From assembly GCA_030490835.1 (NCBI GenBank), contig CM059975.1, positions 10,111,579 through 10,175,578 on the forward strand: 64,000 nucleotides of DNA. Direction: 5' to 3'. The position numbers were made by a program, and so were the translations under genes. This document shows positions 47,601-61,150 of this stretch, one piece after another; the first letter of the stretch is position 1; every line of letters starts with the position of its first letter. Below the pieces are notes generated by a model. That model did no database searches. It was given only the letters and a program-made list of their open reading frames with translations, and was not told where the DNA came from. This stretch comes from Annona cherimola (taxonomy: Eukaryota > Streptophyta > Magnoliopsida > Magnoliales > Annonaceae).

Positions 47601-48424
47601 CAAATATGGCCACACATTTTTACAATATTTTTAAATTTAACAATATTGTCAGTGTTGTTAATATGTTTTTATCAAAATAACCTTGCCTAAGTCTAAATAT
47701 TTCCCCTTTCTCATGTAAAAATGATTTTTACTGCATATTATTATAGGTTCACATTTTGATAACCTTACTAATAACTTTTTTAATCTAGATTTAGATTTTC
47801 ATTAAAGGTATAAAATACATGAGTCAAATAAGGCATTGTTATATTTGCAAATATGGTGAAAATTTATAATTATAGTTGCCGTTTTTTTAAATGTGTAGAA
47901 TTAACACTACAAATATACATAACGTGTAAATTATGAAAATACGTAGATTTATTCGTATGCATTAAAATATTTTGATACTTTATAGAATCATTGAATAGTG
48001 TTTAAGATTGCTTGAATATATTGGTTCGATGCTTAATTAGACAGGAATCATGCACATATTTGACTTACATACTTTATTTTTTTATGAAATAAATAACACT
48101 AAACACAATGCATATTTTAATTTTGATGAAATAAATAACTCTAAACACAATGTGTGGTTTGGATCTTATATAATCATCTATTGACCACCAAGACCACGAT
48201 GAAACCATTAAACGCTTCTCGATTTAATAAAGAGAATATGTTAGCGGACACTAATTATGATTAAACAGATCTTATTTTGATAACTAAAAGTAAAATTCAC
48301 TTTACCCAGTGCATTTAATATAATTTAACTTAGACATCAAGTTTCATTGAAGTTCAATATGTTCACAGGCCTCATCTTAAAAAAGTAAAATGAATATAAT
48401 ATAATTATTTAATTAAAAAAATTC
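47601..48424. other. AT-rich spacer, nothing recognised
   Basis: No credible frame or bounded element. A short direct duplication (ATGAAATAAATAACACTAAA, then ATGAAATAAATAACTCTAAA, both followed by CACAATG) lies at about 48084-48152. Confidence 0.35.
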
Positions 48425-48945
48425 TCTTGTACCAACAACATTTCTCCTTAATTCATAATATATTCACAATATTTTATAAATTTTTCCCCTACCCAGGATA
48501 TTTTATCATAAATTTTTTTCATACTCATGTTGTCAGTAGAACCATTATATACTTCATTAAAAAGACAATTTTGCATATGTGAAACTTCTTCATTTAAATG
48601 ATTCAATCTTAAGATAGCCCGTTTTTCTGATTCAATCTCAAGATAACCCAATTGATGATAGTAAATTATCACCGTGCAACATTAAATGGTTCAAAAGTTG
48701 TATTAGGGATGAATCATTTAAATTAGACAAATTTTAGAGAAGAAAATTCATCTTTTTAATGGGATATATATATATATATATGTATATTTGTAAGAGGGGA
48801 TAGAAAACTATTTTGCCAATGGTGCGAGGATGCTAAAAATTTAGGATAAAATGTCACGAGTATGAGAAAAATTTGTAAAATGTTACAAGTATATTAAGAA
48901 TCAAGAGAAAATATTGTGGGTATGAAATTTTTTTTTTCTTTAAGT
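48425..48945. mobile_element. Fold-back element, same family as 43505-43915
   Basis: The left arm (ACAATATTTTATAAATTTTT and TATTTTATCATAAATTTTTTT) is mirrored by the right arm (AAAATTTAGGATAAAATGTC and GAAAATATTGTGGGTATGAA). An AT microsatellite lies in the right arm. A 74-codon minus frame inside is most likely incidental. Confidence 0.5.
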
Positions 48946-49912
48946 TATATATCAAATTTAACATTATCATAACAAAATATAAATTATAAAAAAATCGTTC
49001 ATATTTGAAGGAATGATTCAATGAAATATGATAATAGAAGCGGTCCCATTCAATTTCTTTAATTTTTAAGATATTGCCAATTGATTAAATCTAACCTATT
49101 TATTATATTTAATATCACTTATTTATCTAGGAGACGAAGTTTCATTCAAATCAAGAATGTGCATGGGCCACATTTGCTTAAATATATATTCATGTATAAA
49201 TTATAAAAAATGCTTAGATTCATTCATACATGTTTTCGAATGTAATAAAAATTTATAGAATTATTTATCCATATTGTAGTGATATTTTCCATAGTTTAGA
49301 TATTGAAAAAACTATTTAAAAATTGGTATTATAGCATTAAACTATTTTATTAGGTTGATTTTTACACATTTATAGATATAACCCATATACAGTGAAATTA
49401 AACAAATAAAAACGTTTTCAAAAACTATAAATGATGTTAAATATAATGGATGAAGTAACTTTTTCGTCAACCATTAAGATTTTAAAAACGGAAAGGTTAC
49501 GTAGAAAATGAGTTTCATATAAATGAGACCGATTGTAATACAATTGCCATTTTTCTAAGTATTTTACATAATTTACCTATGGTTATGCATATATATTTTT
49601 GATGTATTTTCAATTTTTCATCTATCTTAAATTTTTATTACAATTTGGCTCTCGAGATATTCTTATGATTTTTTTAAGATGGAGATAACATGCTTCCATC
49701 TATAAACTCGGAAGACTCAAGCACTCAACTAACCAATTAAGATGCAAAGCTCACACTTAATAAATTGGGAAACAAGCATTAGAGACGGTGTCCATAATAC
49801 CATTTGAGCCCGCATCTCCCATTTTAGAACAAAAGGGGCTACATTGTCTAGTTGGTTGGTTAAACATTTTTGAACATGATACAGTGCATCTGGGTACATC
49901 TAGTTTTGTGCA

Positions 49913-50223
49913 CTTGGGTGCAAAAATTTATTTTTAATTTTTTTGAAATTTTTTTATACGACTGTTAATCTAAGTGTATTTAACATATATAATAATATTT
50001 TATCATTTTTAAATACTTTTAGATTTTTTTTTGATTTTTTAAAATTAGTAGCATTTTCAGAATTCATAAATTACGAAAATGCCATTGATTTTAAGAAATC
50101 AAAAACAAATATATAAAAATCTCTAAAAAATGTCAAAAATTAATACACATGCTAAATATACATACATTAACAATTGTATAAATTTTTAAAAAAAAAATTA
50201 AAAAAGAGTAAAATGCACCCGAG
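49913..50223. mobile_element. Fold-back MITE with CTTGGGTGCA ends
   Basis: The terminal 10 bp, CTTGGGTGCA at 49913-49922 and TGCACCCGAG at 50214-50223, are inverted with one mismatch. The arms remain complementary to the centre, with the blocks ATACGACTGTTAATCTAAGT and TTTTTGATTTTTTAAAATTA mirrored. The same arm sequence builds the core at 27099-27304. Confidence 0.75.
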
Positions 50224-51235
50224 TTCACTCACCTGGATAAGCTCTGATACATTTTTAGGCAAATATGTATTAGGAATAAGAAAAATTATATCAAGTTCCT
50301 GATCCTTTGCAACAACCCAAGGCTGCAAGTGAGCTGAATACCATCATTAAAAATGTCGTGACAAAAGTAATCGGCTGGATGTTGATTATCGTTAATGCGA
50401 GACAGATTTCGCAAATATCCCTATCATATCGTCCAAAGTGAAAAAATTGTCTTTACCCTTTACAAATATCACAGATTGGTAATCGTTTCTGACAATTTCT
50501 CTGGAAAAATGATCAGTCCCCAGACCCAGTCATAAGTTGATTTGAGTATTTAAAAAATAAAAAAAAATAAAACAACGATTTCATTGACAATTTAATAATT
50601 TGTGCACTGAAATAGATTCGAAAGCAGGACAAATGGCCACAAACATGATGATTGCTCCAGATCGAAAGTTCGGAGGCCACTCGAGCGAGGTCAAAAGGAG
50701 AAAGGGCCGGGTCAACATCTCGGCGCAGCGAAAGCTCGAGTATGAACTCGGGCGTGGTAGGCGCACAACTATACAAGTCTCCTACGGTCTCTCCTCTCAG
50801 AACGTGCAGTTGCCTTCCTCGGTCTTTTTCTCCATTTCTCCTGATTTTTTCAAACGAGCATTTTGACCAGTTCCTCCCCATCCTCAGCACCCCGGCGTTC
50901 CAATTCTCTCCAATCTCAATAGATATATACGCAGCAGCCGGAATTCGAATCGCTTTTCTATCTGCGTTCTTTGAAGAACCTCGCGATTTCTCCAATTTTT
51001 TTGGCGGCGCCGGAGGCGGCGGGTCTTGGCACAAGCTTTTGGAGACTGCAAATTCTCGCCGAAATACCGTACGTATTTTTTCTGCAAGAAGGGATTTCCA
51101 ATTGTTCCGATCGGAAAAGGCTGGGAATAGCCTCTTTGACCGGCCCCGGCTGCATCTGGTGGAACACGGGAGGAACAATGTGAACGTAGTCGGCTTGGAT
51201 TTTCTGGTATTTGAGCGTGTTTGTATTTGGAACAG
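50224..51235 (+). promoter_or_regulatory. Promoter and 5'UTR exon region of the PUB4-type gene
   Basis: Composition rises sharply from about 50600, and the stretch 50775-50840 is rich in CT like a plant transcription start region. A probable non-coding first exon ends at 51235 (GGAACAG|GTGCGT). A start-stop triplet pair ATGTGA lies at 51178-51183 within it. Long overlapping frames on both strands (50652-51419 plus, 50513-51265 minus) have no family features and cross the donor. Confidence 0.5.
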
Positions 51236-52522
51236 GTGCGTTTTCTCTGCCCTTCTGTTTTTCAAATTTCGGTGGTTGTTTTTGGTTATGTCAGTTGTCT
51301 GGAAGATGGCATATGAATTCCAGTTTTGCGGGGTTTTATTTTCTTCTTCTTATTTTGTCGATTTATTTCGCGACGACCACGCAATTGTTGTGTGCTGTTT
51401 GCTGAGTAATTCGTCTTGAAACTATTGGTGCGTGGCAGACTGTCTGGCCGATGAATCAAATGAACCCTATCCGAGAAGTTTCTATCCTTGGATGATCCTA
51501 TAAGTTACGTTGCTATAATCGTCAGGCCTAAACATTGTACAAAACTAGTCATTATAGTTTTTCTAATCATATGATTGGTGTGATTTTTATTTATTTTAAA
51601 TAAGGATTGGAAATTGGTTAGTTTCTTATGGTGTTTTTTTCCCCATTCGGTTGATGCAAGAAATGGCCATTAGCTGCAAGATCTTCATCCTTAGTGCCAG
51701 GCTGCTTTAGCTTATCAAGCAGCACTTTCTCTCCTCATTCAAAAATTTTTCAAAATAACAAAGGGCGTACCTAGTGTACAAGGCTCCTTCCAATGTGAGT
51801 TGGGAAGGGTAAGATGTATGTACATTGTGGAGAAGACCAGACATACTTGATACAAAGGTGTTATTCAGCAATTAGGTACCCATTAGCACTCTGGAAGATA
51901 GTTGGTATGCATGCTTGCAGGTACAGCCCAGTGGATCAAATGTTTTGTTCTACTGAGGCTTTTTATTTTCAATTAGCTGTCACCTGTATTGTGGTTGGGT
52001 CACCTTGATCTAAGTCAAGGTACATTCAGAATTCCATATTCTAGGACCTACACCCTTATATATATGACATGCAAGTCATCTATATCCATGTTCTGTCCCT
52101 CTTTCTTGGTTTTCTGACCCACTATGGTTTGATGCTGTGATGATTATGGATATTAAAAATGGAGGAATCAATAGGCATCTTGAGAGTAGGTTTGAGATTT
52201 GAAAAGCTGAAATGGATGATGTGGGTGGGGTGAATTGTTTATTCCTTATCATTATTGCTTTCTCATGAATGCTTAGAAGGTTGCATTTCTCATTGTTATT
52301 GTTTCAATGATGATTAAATATGAAGAGAAGTTCCTAGTGTGGTTTATTTTATGAATGCATTATTCTGCTGTTAAAGCAGATGGTGTTTCTCCTGTCTTTC
52401 TAAGATAATGTTTCCAATCATGCAATCTGTATGCTGACCATTTGGATTGGATAGATTGTGATTTATATTCAATTTCATTGGATGATTATTGTGTGAGACA
52501 TCTACGCTCATTATTGAAATAG
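51236..52522 (+). other. Probable 5'UTR intron of the PUB4-type gene
   Basis: Bounded by GTGCGT at 51236 and by TTATTGAAATAG at 52522, just five bases before the ATG at 52528. The T-rich composition fits a plant intron. This is inferred from splice signals and from the absence of coding sequence. Confidence 0.55.
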
Positions 52523-52527
52523 GTTTG

Positions 52528-55500
52528 ATGGAGATATCTTGGTTGGAAGGTCTGCTTAACAGCATAACTCAATTCAATCTTTTGTCATCATCATGTAACA
52601 ATGCATTGCCCAATCTGGTTCTAAAATACTACCAAAGAATTGATGAGGCTTTGAAGGTGTTGAGGCCACTGCTGGATGGAATTCTTGACTCTGAGATTGC
52701 TTCAGATGAGAAGCTTGAAAAAGTATTGGAGGAACTGGATGCTGCTGTTAATGAAGGAAAGGACCTTATTGAAGGATGGCACTCACTGATGAGCAAACTT
52801 TATTTGGTAAGTCAATGACTAGAATGGATTTTTTTAGTTTACGATTTTTGCCCTACTGATAGACTACTCTAACCGTTCGCACCACTTCCCATAAGAAATT
52901 CTATTTTAGCCATTTGGGTATCAGCATAAATGCGGGGAATATTCACTCTCTTCACAGGTCAAATGGTGGTATTGTTGTGTTGCATCCTGCTCTTTAGTGA
53001 TGTTTGTAATTTTTTATAACATAGGTAATTGTTGTTTTTCAACAACCTATATCCTGGCCAACTTGTCAATTTGTTAATAATATTTTTGAAAGCCAGGCAG
53101 GTTTGGGCCTTGGATTTAATTCAGAGTGGAATCTTGGGGAATTCATCGATATCTTTTTAATAACATGTGTGATTCTGGGCCATACCTAGAACTTAGTTTT
53201 TGGGCTTCGCTATCTGTATGGCGATTGCTGTGGCCTAACTGATTCTCGGCTTGAATTTAGCTTATGTGGTTCGTGCTTTGGGGTATGTGGTTGGGCGGGC
53301 TCATCAAGGGAAATAGAGAGTTTGCTGGGTTTCAAGCACATTTTTAATCTGAAATTGTAATTTATCTCCCCAATCTTCTGTCTCCATGAAACAATAGTGT
53401 TGTCAATTGTCATAGTCTTTTAGGCATGGAACATTTGGTGCAAAATTTGACAAATAAGAATCTTAAACTGTGGTTTGATTATTTCAAATTTCATAGAGGA
53501 TTTCACATGCTGGACTGCATATATGTATTTGTAATACTGAGGCATGTACCTGCCATTGCTTTGCAGTTTATTCAAAGGCTTGTGGTTAAGTGCTTGGTTG
53601 TTTATGCATATCTGTAATACGAAGCTTAGACGTGTACCTTATTGTTGTTCAGATACATTTCCTGTTAAGATTTTAAAGCACTTTTGTGATTTTTTAATTT
53701 GGTTTATTATTTTGCAGTATCCTTGTAATTAAAATTTCTTTGAATTTTTAGAGAAGTTAACTGGATTTGACTGAAATTTTTCTACATGTCCAATGCTATA
53801 TAACTTTCAATTTTCCTTTCCTTGAAAATTTATCTGTTTGAAACAGATTTTTAAAATTAAAGACAGAGGTGCGGCATCATCAATCATGCTATGTTTCTTC
53901 TGTCATTTTTGAAGTTTTATTTCGTCAAAATCCCTGTTTCAAACATAAATCAGCTACACTCTACTTACAACTCATTCTGTATGCCTTATCTGAAGTGAAT
54001 CTGCTCTTTATGTTAGCCTTGTGTAATGTATTTTCTTTTAAATGTGTATTCATTTCTTTCCTTCTATAGAGGTCTCATTAGCAAATTTAATCATATTTTC
54101 AGTTTTCCCTTCAACAATCTCTCCAGGCAATGCAGGAAGCAATATTTCCAATATGCCTTATCTGTGTACCTGAAATACAATTTACTTCGATACATCTTTT
54201 GACAATTTTGTTGAAAATTTGGCACTGGACCTGCTTGAAGTTTGAGCCATTCATTCTCAAGTGGTGCTGGCCTAACCAGTAATCTTCTCAAATGTGCCCA
54301 AGTGGCAAAGTTGAGGCTGTTCAACTTTAATTGAAATAGATTACGATGTTGAATCTGTCTGGCACATACACAGCACCCGCATCGCTTAGTTCCATTGGCC
54401 TCTTATTTACATGATAGAACTACAGACATGATGGATGTTTTTGTTTTTTTCCACGATGCTGGTAAGATTTTGTTGGATGTGCACCATGAATAAATTTACT
54501 TAATATTGTGAATTTAACCACCAATCTATTTCTAACAACTATTATCACTGACAGGTTTTTCATATTGAATCAATAGCAACAAAAATTCAGATGTTTGGTT
54601 TGGAGATATGCAGAATAATTGATTCTTTGCCTCAGTCCCTCTCCGATGGTCCACATACAGCACCAATTCAGGTATTCCAGTGTTCGAAATCTATAGTTCT
54701 ATTGCTACAGAGTCAAAATAGTGTGAAGCTCATGCAAAACATGTGATTCTATCCAATTGTCCATGGTGGGAAATAAAACATTTTGGTGGAATGTTTCTAT
54801 GAATCATTTTATGTGTTTACCTAGGATCCTAAAGATTATCTTGATATAATAACTAAATGCTCTATCAATTTAGAATTATTTGCAAATTGGTAGTGACTAT
54901 TTACCATAAAAAATTTATTCTTGCTTTTTGGGAACAATGGTTATTTATCAACCATCTATACCTTAAAATATCTTTATCTTACATGGATGCATGATTCTAC
55001 AAGATTATCTGAGACTTCAGCTTCAGAGATCAATCTAAGTAAATTCTATATTTTACACCTGATTTTATAGGTTTTCAATTATTGTGCTCTGCATGAGTCC
55101 TTGATTGAACTGATTTCAAGTATTTTAGTTACATGGATAGAGCTAATCATGATGGTTGAGTTAGATATGACTGAATTATCCGTAATGGGGAAACAAATGG
55201 AAAGGTTCCAAAAGATTTTGGGGGATTGGTTGTATTGAATCATTATATTGTAAATTTGTGGAAAATGATTGTCTCAGACCTTATCGTTTTCAGTTCTAAG
55301 CATTTTGGAATGAAAAACTATACCATCATGGTTGTTAACATATAGTTACTTATGATGCTAAAATTGATCTTACATAGACACTTAGGTTGATCTTAAAACT
55401 AGAATCATTTGGGGATAATCAGGCAGTTCTGCTCTAATTTAGTCAAGGGGTTCTATACTTCTATACAATTTCTATGGCATTTTGATGCTTGAGTGTTTCA

Positions 55501-58500
55501 ATCTAGATGATTTTCAGATACATGATTTATACTGCTGGGCCTGTTCATAAATGGCATGGGGATGAGATGAGGAAACTGTTTTCATTTCCAAAAAATAACA
55601 ACCTACTTTTCCTATTTCTTATGCAAATTTTCTCATTTCCTATACAACTTTTCCCATTTCCAACTGACAACAACACTTTTTCATCCCATCCCGTACTCAA
55701 TTCCACATCCCATCCCATTTGTAAACAGTTGATCTGACCTACAATAATATCTGGCGAGAATAATTAAGTATTTTGGCTGCATTCATAATGGAAATTTCAA
55801 GGTACGATGGTTGGATTGGAAATCATTAAATCCTCTTGACGACCCAAATTACGGTAGTTGGACCAACCTGTTTTTTAATCTTCTTATACATGTATATCTC
55901 AAAGTGTAAAGTTGTCTTATTTCCCTTAACTTTGTGCAGGAAATGCTATGTATTGAATTTCCCAAAACATCCGACAGCATCGAAGATTTGATGCATGATT
56001 TGGAAGAAGGAAGCACACCAAGCTCAGAGGCCTTGGCAAATGTTACAAGTGCCTTAAACTTGAGGTTGAATCAGGAACTGCTGCTGGAAATTGTGGCCCT
56101 CGAGAAGATGAAGGCTGATCAGAACAGGAATCCTCATGAGGTTAAGCGTATTGAGAACATGATTGCCTTGGTCACTCACATGCATGATTCCCTTATGAAA
56201 ATTAAACAATCTCAGACTGTTAATGGGCTGTCAATACCTCAAGATTTCTGCTGTCCACTTTCTCTGGAGCTGATGTCTGACCCAGTGATTGTTGCATCTG
56301 GGCAGACATACGAACGTGCTTTCATTCGGCACTGGCTTGACCAAGGCATTACTGTTTGCCCAAAGACACTCCAAAATCTCTCTCAAACTAATTTAATTCC
56401 AAATTATACTGTCAAAGCATTGATTGAAAACTGGTGTGAGATAAACAACATAAAGCTTCCTGATCCTGTGAAGATAGTAACCTTAAACCAGTCAAATCTT
56501 CCCATGCTTCCTGAACGAAATGGTGGAGATTTCCATCAGGGATACCTCCCCTCCAGGTCAAATCGTTCCAGATCGCCTGATTTGAGTCGTTCTGAGAACC
56601 CACATAGGAACCATACTATGTCCAACGGGGCATCTTCAAATGACAGGCCTCTCTCTCCTCCTCACTCCAATACAAATACAGAAATTATGTTGGCTAATGG
56701 TTCTGGCTCTTCCATGGTTGGCGTGAATGGGTTCGATGCACATACAACCCAGGCATCACAAATGGTTTCACAAGATGGGGAACTGTTCCCTGAGGTGCAA
56801 AATGTGGACATCTCTGGTGAGGATGGTGTGATTGAGGAGCAGTCTCAGGTCCATAATCAAGCTGCTGCTATCTCAAGTTCTGTTCCCAGCGTTGAGCATC
56901 ATCATGGAGAGGGAGATGCCAATAATGGCCCATCTGTTTCAGATGATCTCACACAATACAGCAGTGACATATCTGGGGAACTGAAGTCAGCCAGCCCTGC
57001 ACCATCTGTTCCTAGTAGAGAACCTGAATTTCCACTGAGATTGGCTGGGATACAGTCTGCTAGAAACCAGAGCATCTGGTCACGGTCCTTGGAAAGGCGC
57101 ATCCCACGGATTGTTTCTACTCCATCTTCGGATATAAGGCCTGATCTCTCTGGTGTTGAAGCTCAAGTTCGGAACTTGATTGAAGACTTGGAGAACAGCT
57201 CATCTGAGGCCCAGAGGGCAGCAGCTCATGAGCTTCGGGTCCTCGCAAAGCACAGCATGGAAAATCGGATTGTGATAGCCAACTGTGGGGCCATCAACCA
57301 TTTGGTCCGTTTGCTGTTTTCAGCAGACTTGAAGACCCAAGAGAATGCTGTGACTGCACTATTGAACCTATCGATCAATGATAACAACAAGATTGTTATT
57401 GTGGATGCTGAAGCTATTAAACCACTTATCCATGTGCTTAAGACTGGAAGCGAGGAAGCAAAGGAGAACTCTGCTGCAACCCTTTTCAGCCTTTCAGTTG
57501 TTGATGCGAACAAGGCCAAGATTGGGCGTGCTGGCGCAATTGAACCCCTTGTGGAATTGTTGGGCAATGGGACACCCCGAGGGAAGAAAGATGCTGCAAC
57601 AGCTTTGTTTAATTTATCTATATTTCACGAGAACAAGCTCCGAATTGTGGAAGTTGGGGCTGTCAGATACCTTGTTGAGCTAATGGACCCTGCAACTGGT
57701 ATGGCAGATAAGGCAGTAGCTGTTTTGGCTAACCTTGCCACCATAAATGAGGGGCGAATAGCAATAGGCCAGGCCGATGGAATCCCTGTCCTAGTGGAGG
57801 TTGTGGAACTTGGATCTGCAAGGGGGAAGGAGAATGCTGCTGCTGCCTTGCTCCAACTTTGTACTAATCACCCTCGATTCTCTAATGCAGTTCTTCTTGA
57901 AGGTGCTGTGCCTCCATTGGTAGCATTGTCACAGACTGGGACTCCGAGAGCAAAAGAAAAGGTGTGTCACCTAGACTTTGTTGTTGAAGCCCTTGCTTAC
58001 TAGAGCAACACAATGCTTTGTTATACTTGAATTTGTGTGGCAATCCAGGCGCATGTCCAGCAAACCAACCATATAGCTGATCCAAACGAGCATGTACATG
58101 GATAACCAGGTCGCATGTGCATGTATGACAATTACAAAATGCTTATTAAGAGGTATAACCTGGCAGCTGACTGAGGAATAATAGCTGAATATTTTGGTCT
58201 CACGTGCATGTTGGAATTTGAAATGGTCTGTTATTTTCTTCTTATAGGGTTATCCATGTGGGGCTATTGTAACTTCTGGTTGAGAAATGCAAAACGGGAA
58301 AGGATGTATTTGGCCTACAAAATCCTATTGACTTTTGCCCCTATTTATTATTTTGTGTGCTTGCATCTGTATGCTGCTTACCCTGGTTTTTCAACTTGTA
58401 TGAATGGTAGTATAGCATGAAGATCAAGTCAAACTATCCATTTATTTATGTGGGCCCACCTGCAAATCTTTCTGTATGGTGCTGCTAATATCATGGATGC

Positions 58501-59177
58501 ATCAAGCCTGGGGGTAATCTTGCCTGTGTGCCTCGCTATTGTTATGGTTTCGTGTTTGGAAGATGAGGCGTGTTGGTGGTTGTAAATGATTACATGAAAT
58601 ACATGGATGGTTCCACCTAAGCTGCATGACAGTTCTTATTATGCATTTTGGTTCCCACTGTGAATTTAATCCTGGTAAATAGGACACATGGATCTGCTAT
58701 CCACCATTGGCCCATTGATTTTTACTGTGTATGGGACATCTTCCAAATGGGAGTGCTTTGAAGATCATTATTGTCTATTGATCTATTTTCTGGTTGAGGA
58801 CAAATATTGATCTTCAGGGCTTATTCTGAAAGTTTAAGATTTCCCCATTTTGGAAAAAAGTAGAAGCACATATGCAGATGGACGGGCTATTTGGATTATC
58901 AGACTATGGGCTCCATTCGGCTTATCAAAAATATATATATGCATGGTATAGTATATAATTTCTGTCATGATCATACATATATGGAACAATTTCTCACTTA
59001 ACCATCCATAATCATTGAAACTGGAAACCAATACCAATCCTCTGACATATTTTCTCTCTCCTTGGTGGAAAAAAGACTCATGGCTTTGGTTTTGATCTTC
59101 CTTTAATTTTCTTGCAGGCGCATCATTTGCTTAGACATTTCAGAAATCAGCGACATGGAAATGCTCCAAGGGCTTAA
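52528..59177 (+). CDS. PUB4: U-box E3 ubiquitin ligase with ARM repeats (PUB4 type)
   Basis: Four coding exons join in phase 0: 52528-52806, 54555-54671, 55940-57961 and 59118-59177 (stop TAA), giving 825 aa, against about 826 in Arabidopsis PUB4. The N-terminal U-box N-terminal domain (1 to about 200) includes YYQRIDEALKVLRPLLDG. The U-box, which recruits E2 enzymes, spans about 231-305: DFCCPLSLELMSDPVIVASG, then CPKTLQ and NYTVKALIENWCE. A Ser-rich linker follows. ARM repeats run from about 536 to the end, with ENAVTALLNLSINDNNK, KENSAATLFSLSV, NGTPRGKKDAATALFNLSI and MADKAVAVLANLATI. The small last exon supplies AHHLLRHFRNQRHGNAPRA, the conserved tail. In Arabidopsis, PUB4 acts in chloroplast turnover under oxidative stress, meristem and tapetum development. 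Start: the in-frame ATG at 52489 lies upstream of the predicted acceptor, so 52528 is preferred. PUB2 is the main alternative identity. Confidence 0.94.
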
Positions 59178-60898
59178 TCTTATGGCACGCAATCTTATTG
59201 ATCTTTGCTGCTGTTTGGTGCATGTATCATGTTTATTGATCTGGACCAGTTGATGTGCACTGTTTTAGTAGCAGCTAGGAATAACAAATGATTTCCACAA
59301 TTCCAAGAGCTGGACTGCATGGTTGGCCTGCTGCATCTAGGTAATGTTGTTGGCTTATTTGTGCAGCTGTTCAGAAATCCAGATTGCATGGCATTATGAC
59401 ATGGATTTTATCTTACGAGTCAAACAGTTTGAAAATAGTGACCATCCAGTCAGTGGTTTATCTAATGTATGGTGAAAAATAAAATAGTTGGTGCCCACAT
59501 TCAAAGGATGAAAGCAAATGGATGGTTAATGTGTTCCTTACTGCAAAATTTTGCTCGTGTATCAAAAAGTCATGGTCATGCATTGCCTTGGCACGCCACA
59601 AGGTACATGCTAGGACATCATCATGCCTGTTTAAACTTTAAATGAGGCGAAGCAGACATGGAAATCCATCTCCAGATGGAGTAATGGTCTGATATAAAAT
59701 CATTCTCTCTTTGATTTGTATAAAAAGTTAAAGAAAAAATTTTGAGGGGTTGATTTGTAAGTCTTTTTTTTTTTTTGTTTGGAGGGGGGTGTGTTGTTGT
59801 TGCCATTTTTGGATTGTTTTTCCATGTTTCTCTTATATTTTGTGAAAACTGTGTTACAGATTTTTGCAATATATTAAGGAAAATGAGTATTCTTTTGTAT
59901 CTATTTGCACAAGTAGTTTCTCTTCATGCCTTCTATCTTATGAGGGAACTTTATTCGACATGGACGGTTGATGGTTTTGAAAACAGTGGAAAATCGAAAC
60001 ACTGAAGTAAGGAGCATGATTCATTGGTACAGTCCTCTCATAATTTCATTTATCATGTATGCTGTACTTCATTTCAAAGCATTCATTATATTTGAAACAA
60101 TCGTCTGACCTTGGACCGAAGAAAATGATTCTTATTTCCTGCCGTGGATTGCGAAATTAAATTCTAACGGATTCAGATTCGTATTTCTACTTAAAAATCT
60201 GTTCTGGTTGCATTGGATTCTTGGTATCTTAGCTGGAGTGCTGGACAAAAGTAAAACCATGGAAATTTTAAATTGCTTGCAGTGTTTCCACTTTCCAATA
60301 CAAGGCTAATCCAATGTTAGTAGCATCAGATGAATGGACCACTTATTTTCCAAGTTCAGAGCTACTGAATATTCGCATCCCAATTCCCAGCTACCAACAA
60401 GGATATATGTCTAGGAACTAGGAAGTAGAGGTACATGGCTCTAACAATGCCCCTTGCCTTGTTGTTGAGGTTGCTTAGAGAAATGAATGTACCGTTCCAG
60501 TTTCACACGCACAAATACGGTGGGAAGGTTTTAAATAAAATCCCTAAACTCCCTAATTCTCCTCACGCATGTTTCCACGTTACCGAATTTCGATAATTTC
60601 TAATTTTGTACAAGGCATCCAGATCGGCCGAGTAGGTCCCTCGCTCCAATCACCATCAGCTTGATAGGTTGTTCTCGAGTCATTTGTCCTGATTTGGGTA
60701 ATTTAATGGGCCCCATTTAATAAATGGACAATTGTTCATAGTCCATAAGTACACTGACATTTATTTATGGTATTCATCAGATGAATGCATGCTGACTCTT
60801 GCTAATTTCCAAGAGTGCTGTCCTGCAGCCACTTGTTTTTTTTTTTAAATATTTTTTCTAAATTTAAATATTTATTCTGCATAACACAGCTTATTGTA
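59178..60898. other. 3'UTR and spacer downstream of the PUB4-type gene
   Basis: The first few hundred bases are likely 3'UTR of the plus-strand gene. Further on, short frames (59621-59869 minus, 59775-60005 plus) carry no recognisable domain. Nothing else is seen. Confidence 0.35.
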
Positions 60899-61150
60899 GG
60901 GTGTGTTTTGTAATTGATAAAACTTTTGAAAGAAATTTGTTTGAAATAATAGAAAATAATGCGATATGATGGGAAAATAATGAGAGATAAAGAAAATAAA
61001 ATTAAAATAGATATGCTAGTTATATGAAAAGTTGTGAAGAAATAACTAAAAAATATAGTAACCGTATAGATAAATGAGAAGAAATGATCAGAAATTAGAA
61101 AAAAAATTTCAGATGAAAAAGGTATTTTTTGGTGAATATCAAAAGCACCC
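60899..61150. mobile_element. MITE, GGGTGTGTTTGG family
   Basis: A 252-bp element with left end GGGTGTGTTTTG and right end AAAAGCACCC and family interior blocks (GCGATATGATGGGAAAATAATG, AAAGAAAATAAAATTAAAAT). The 3-bp flanks are GTA and TTA, so the target duplication is imperfect or mutated. Confidence 0.65.

Noticed and set aside
49690..49850. Apparent tRNA-like A and B boxes
   Set aside because: Read on the strand where they match, B precedes A, the wrong order for a Pol III unit.
50513..51419. Two long overlapping frames on opposite strands (255 aa plus, 250 aa minus) upstream of PUB4
   Set aside because: They mirror each other in a GC-rich leader, show no domain, and cross the predicted 5'UTR splice donor. 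They are best explained by composition.
54091..54324. 77-codon minus frame in PUB4 intron 1
   Set aside because: It lies within a well-supported intron and has no recognisable domain.
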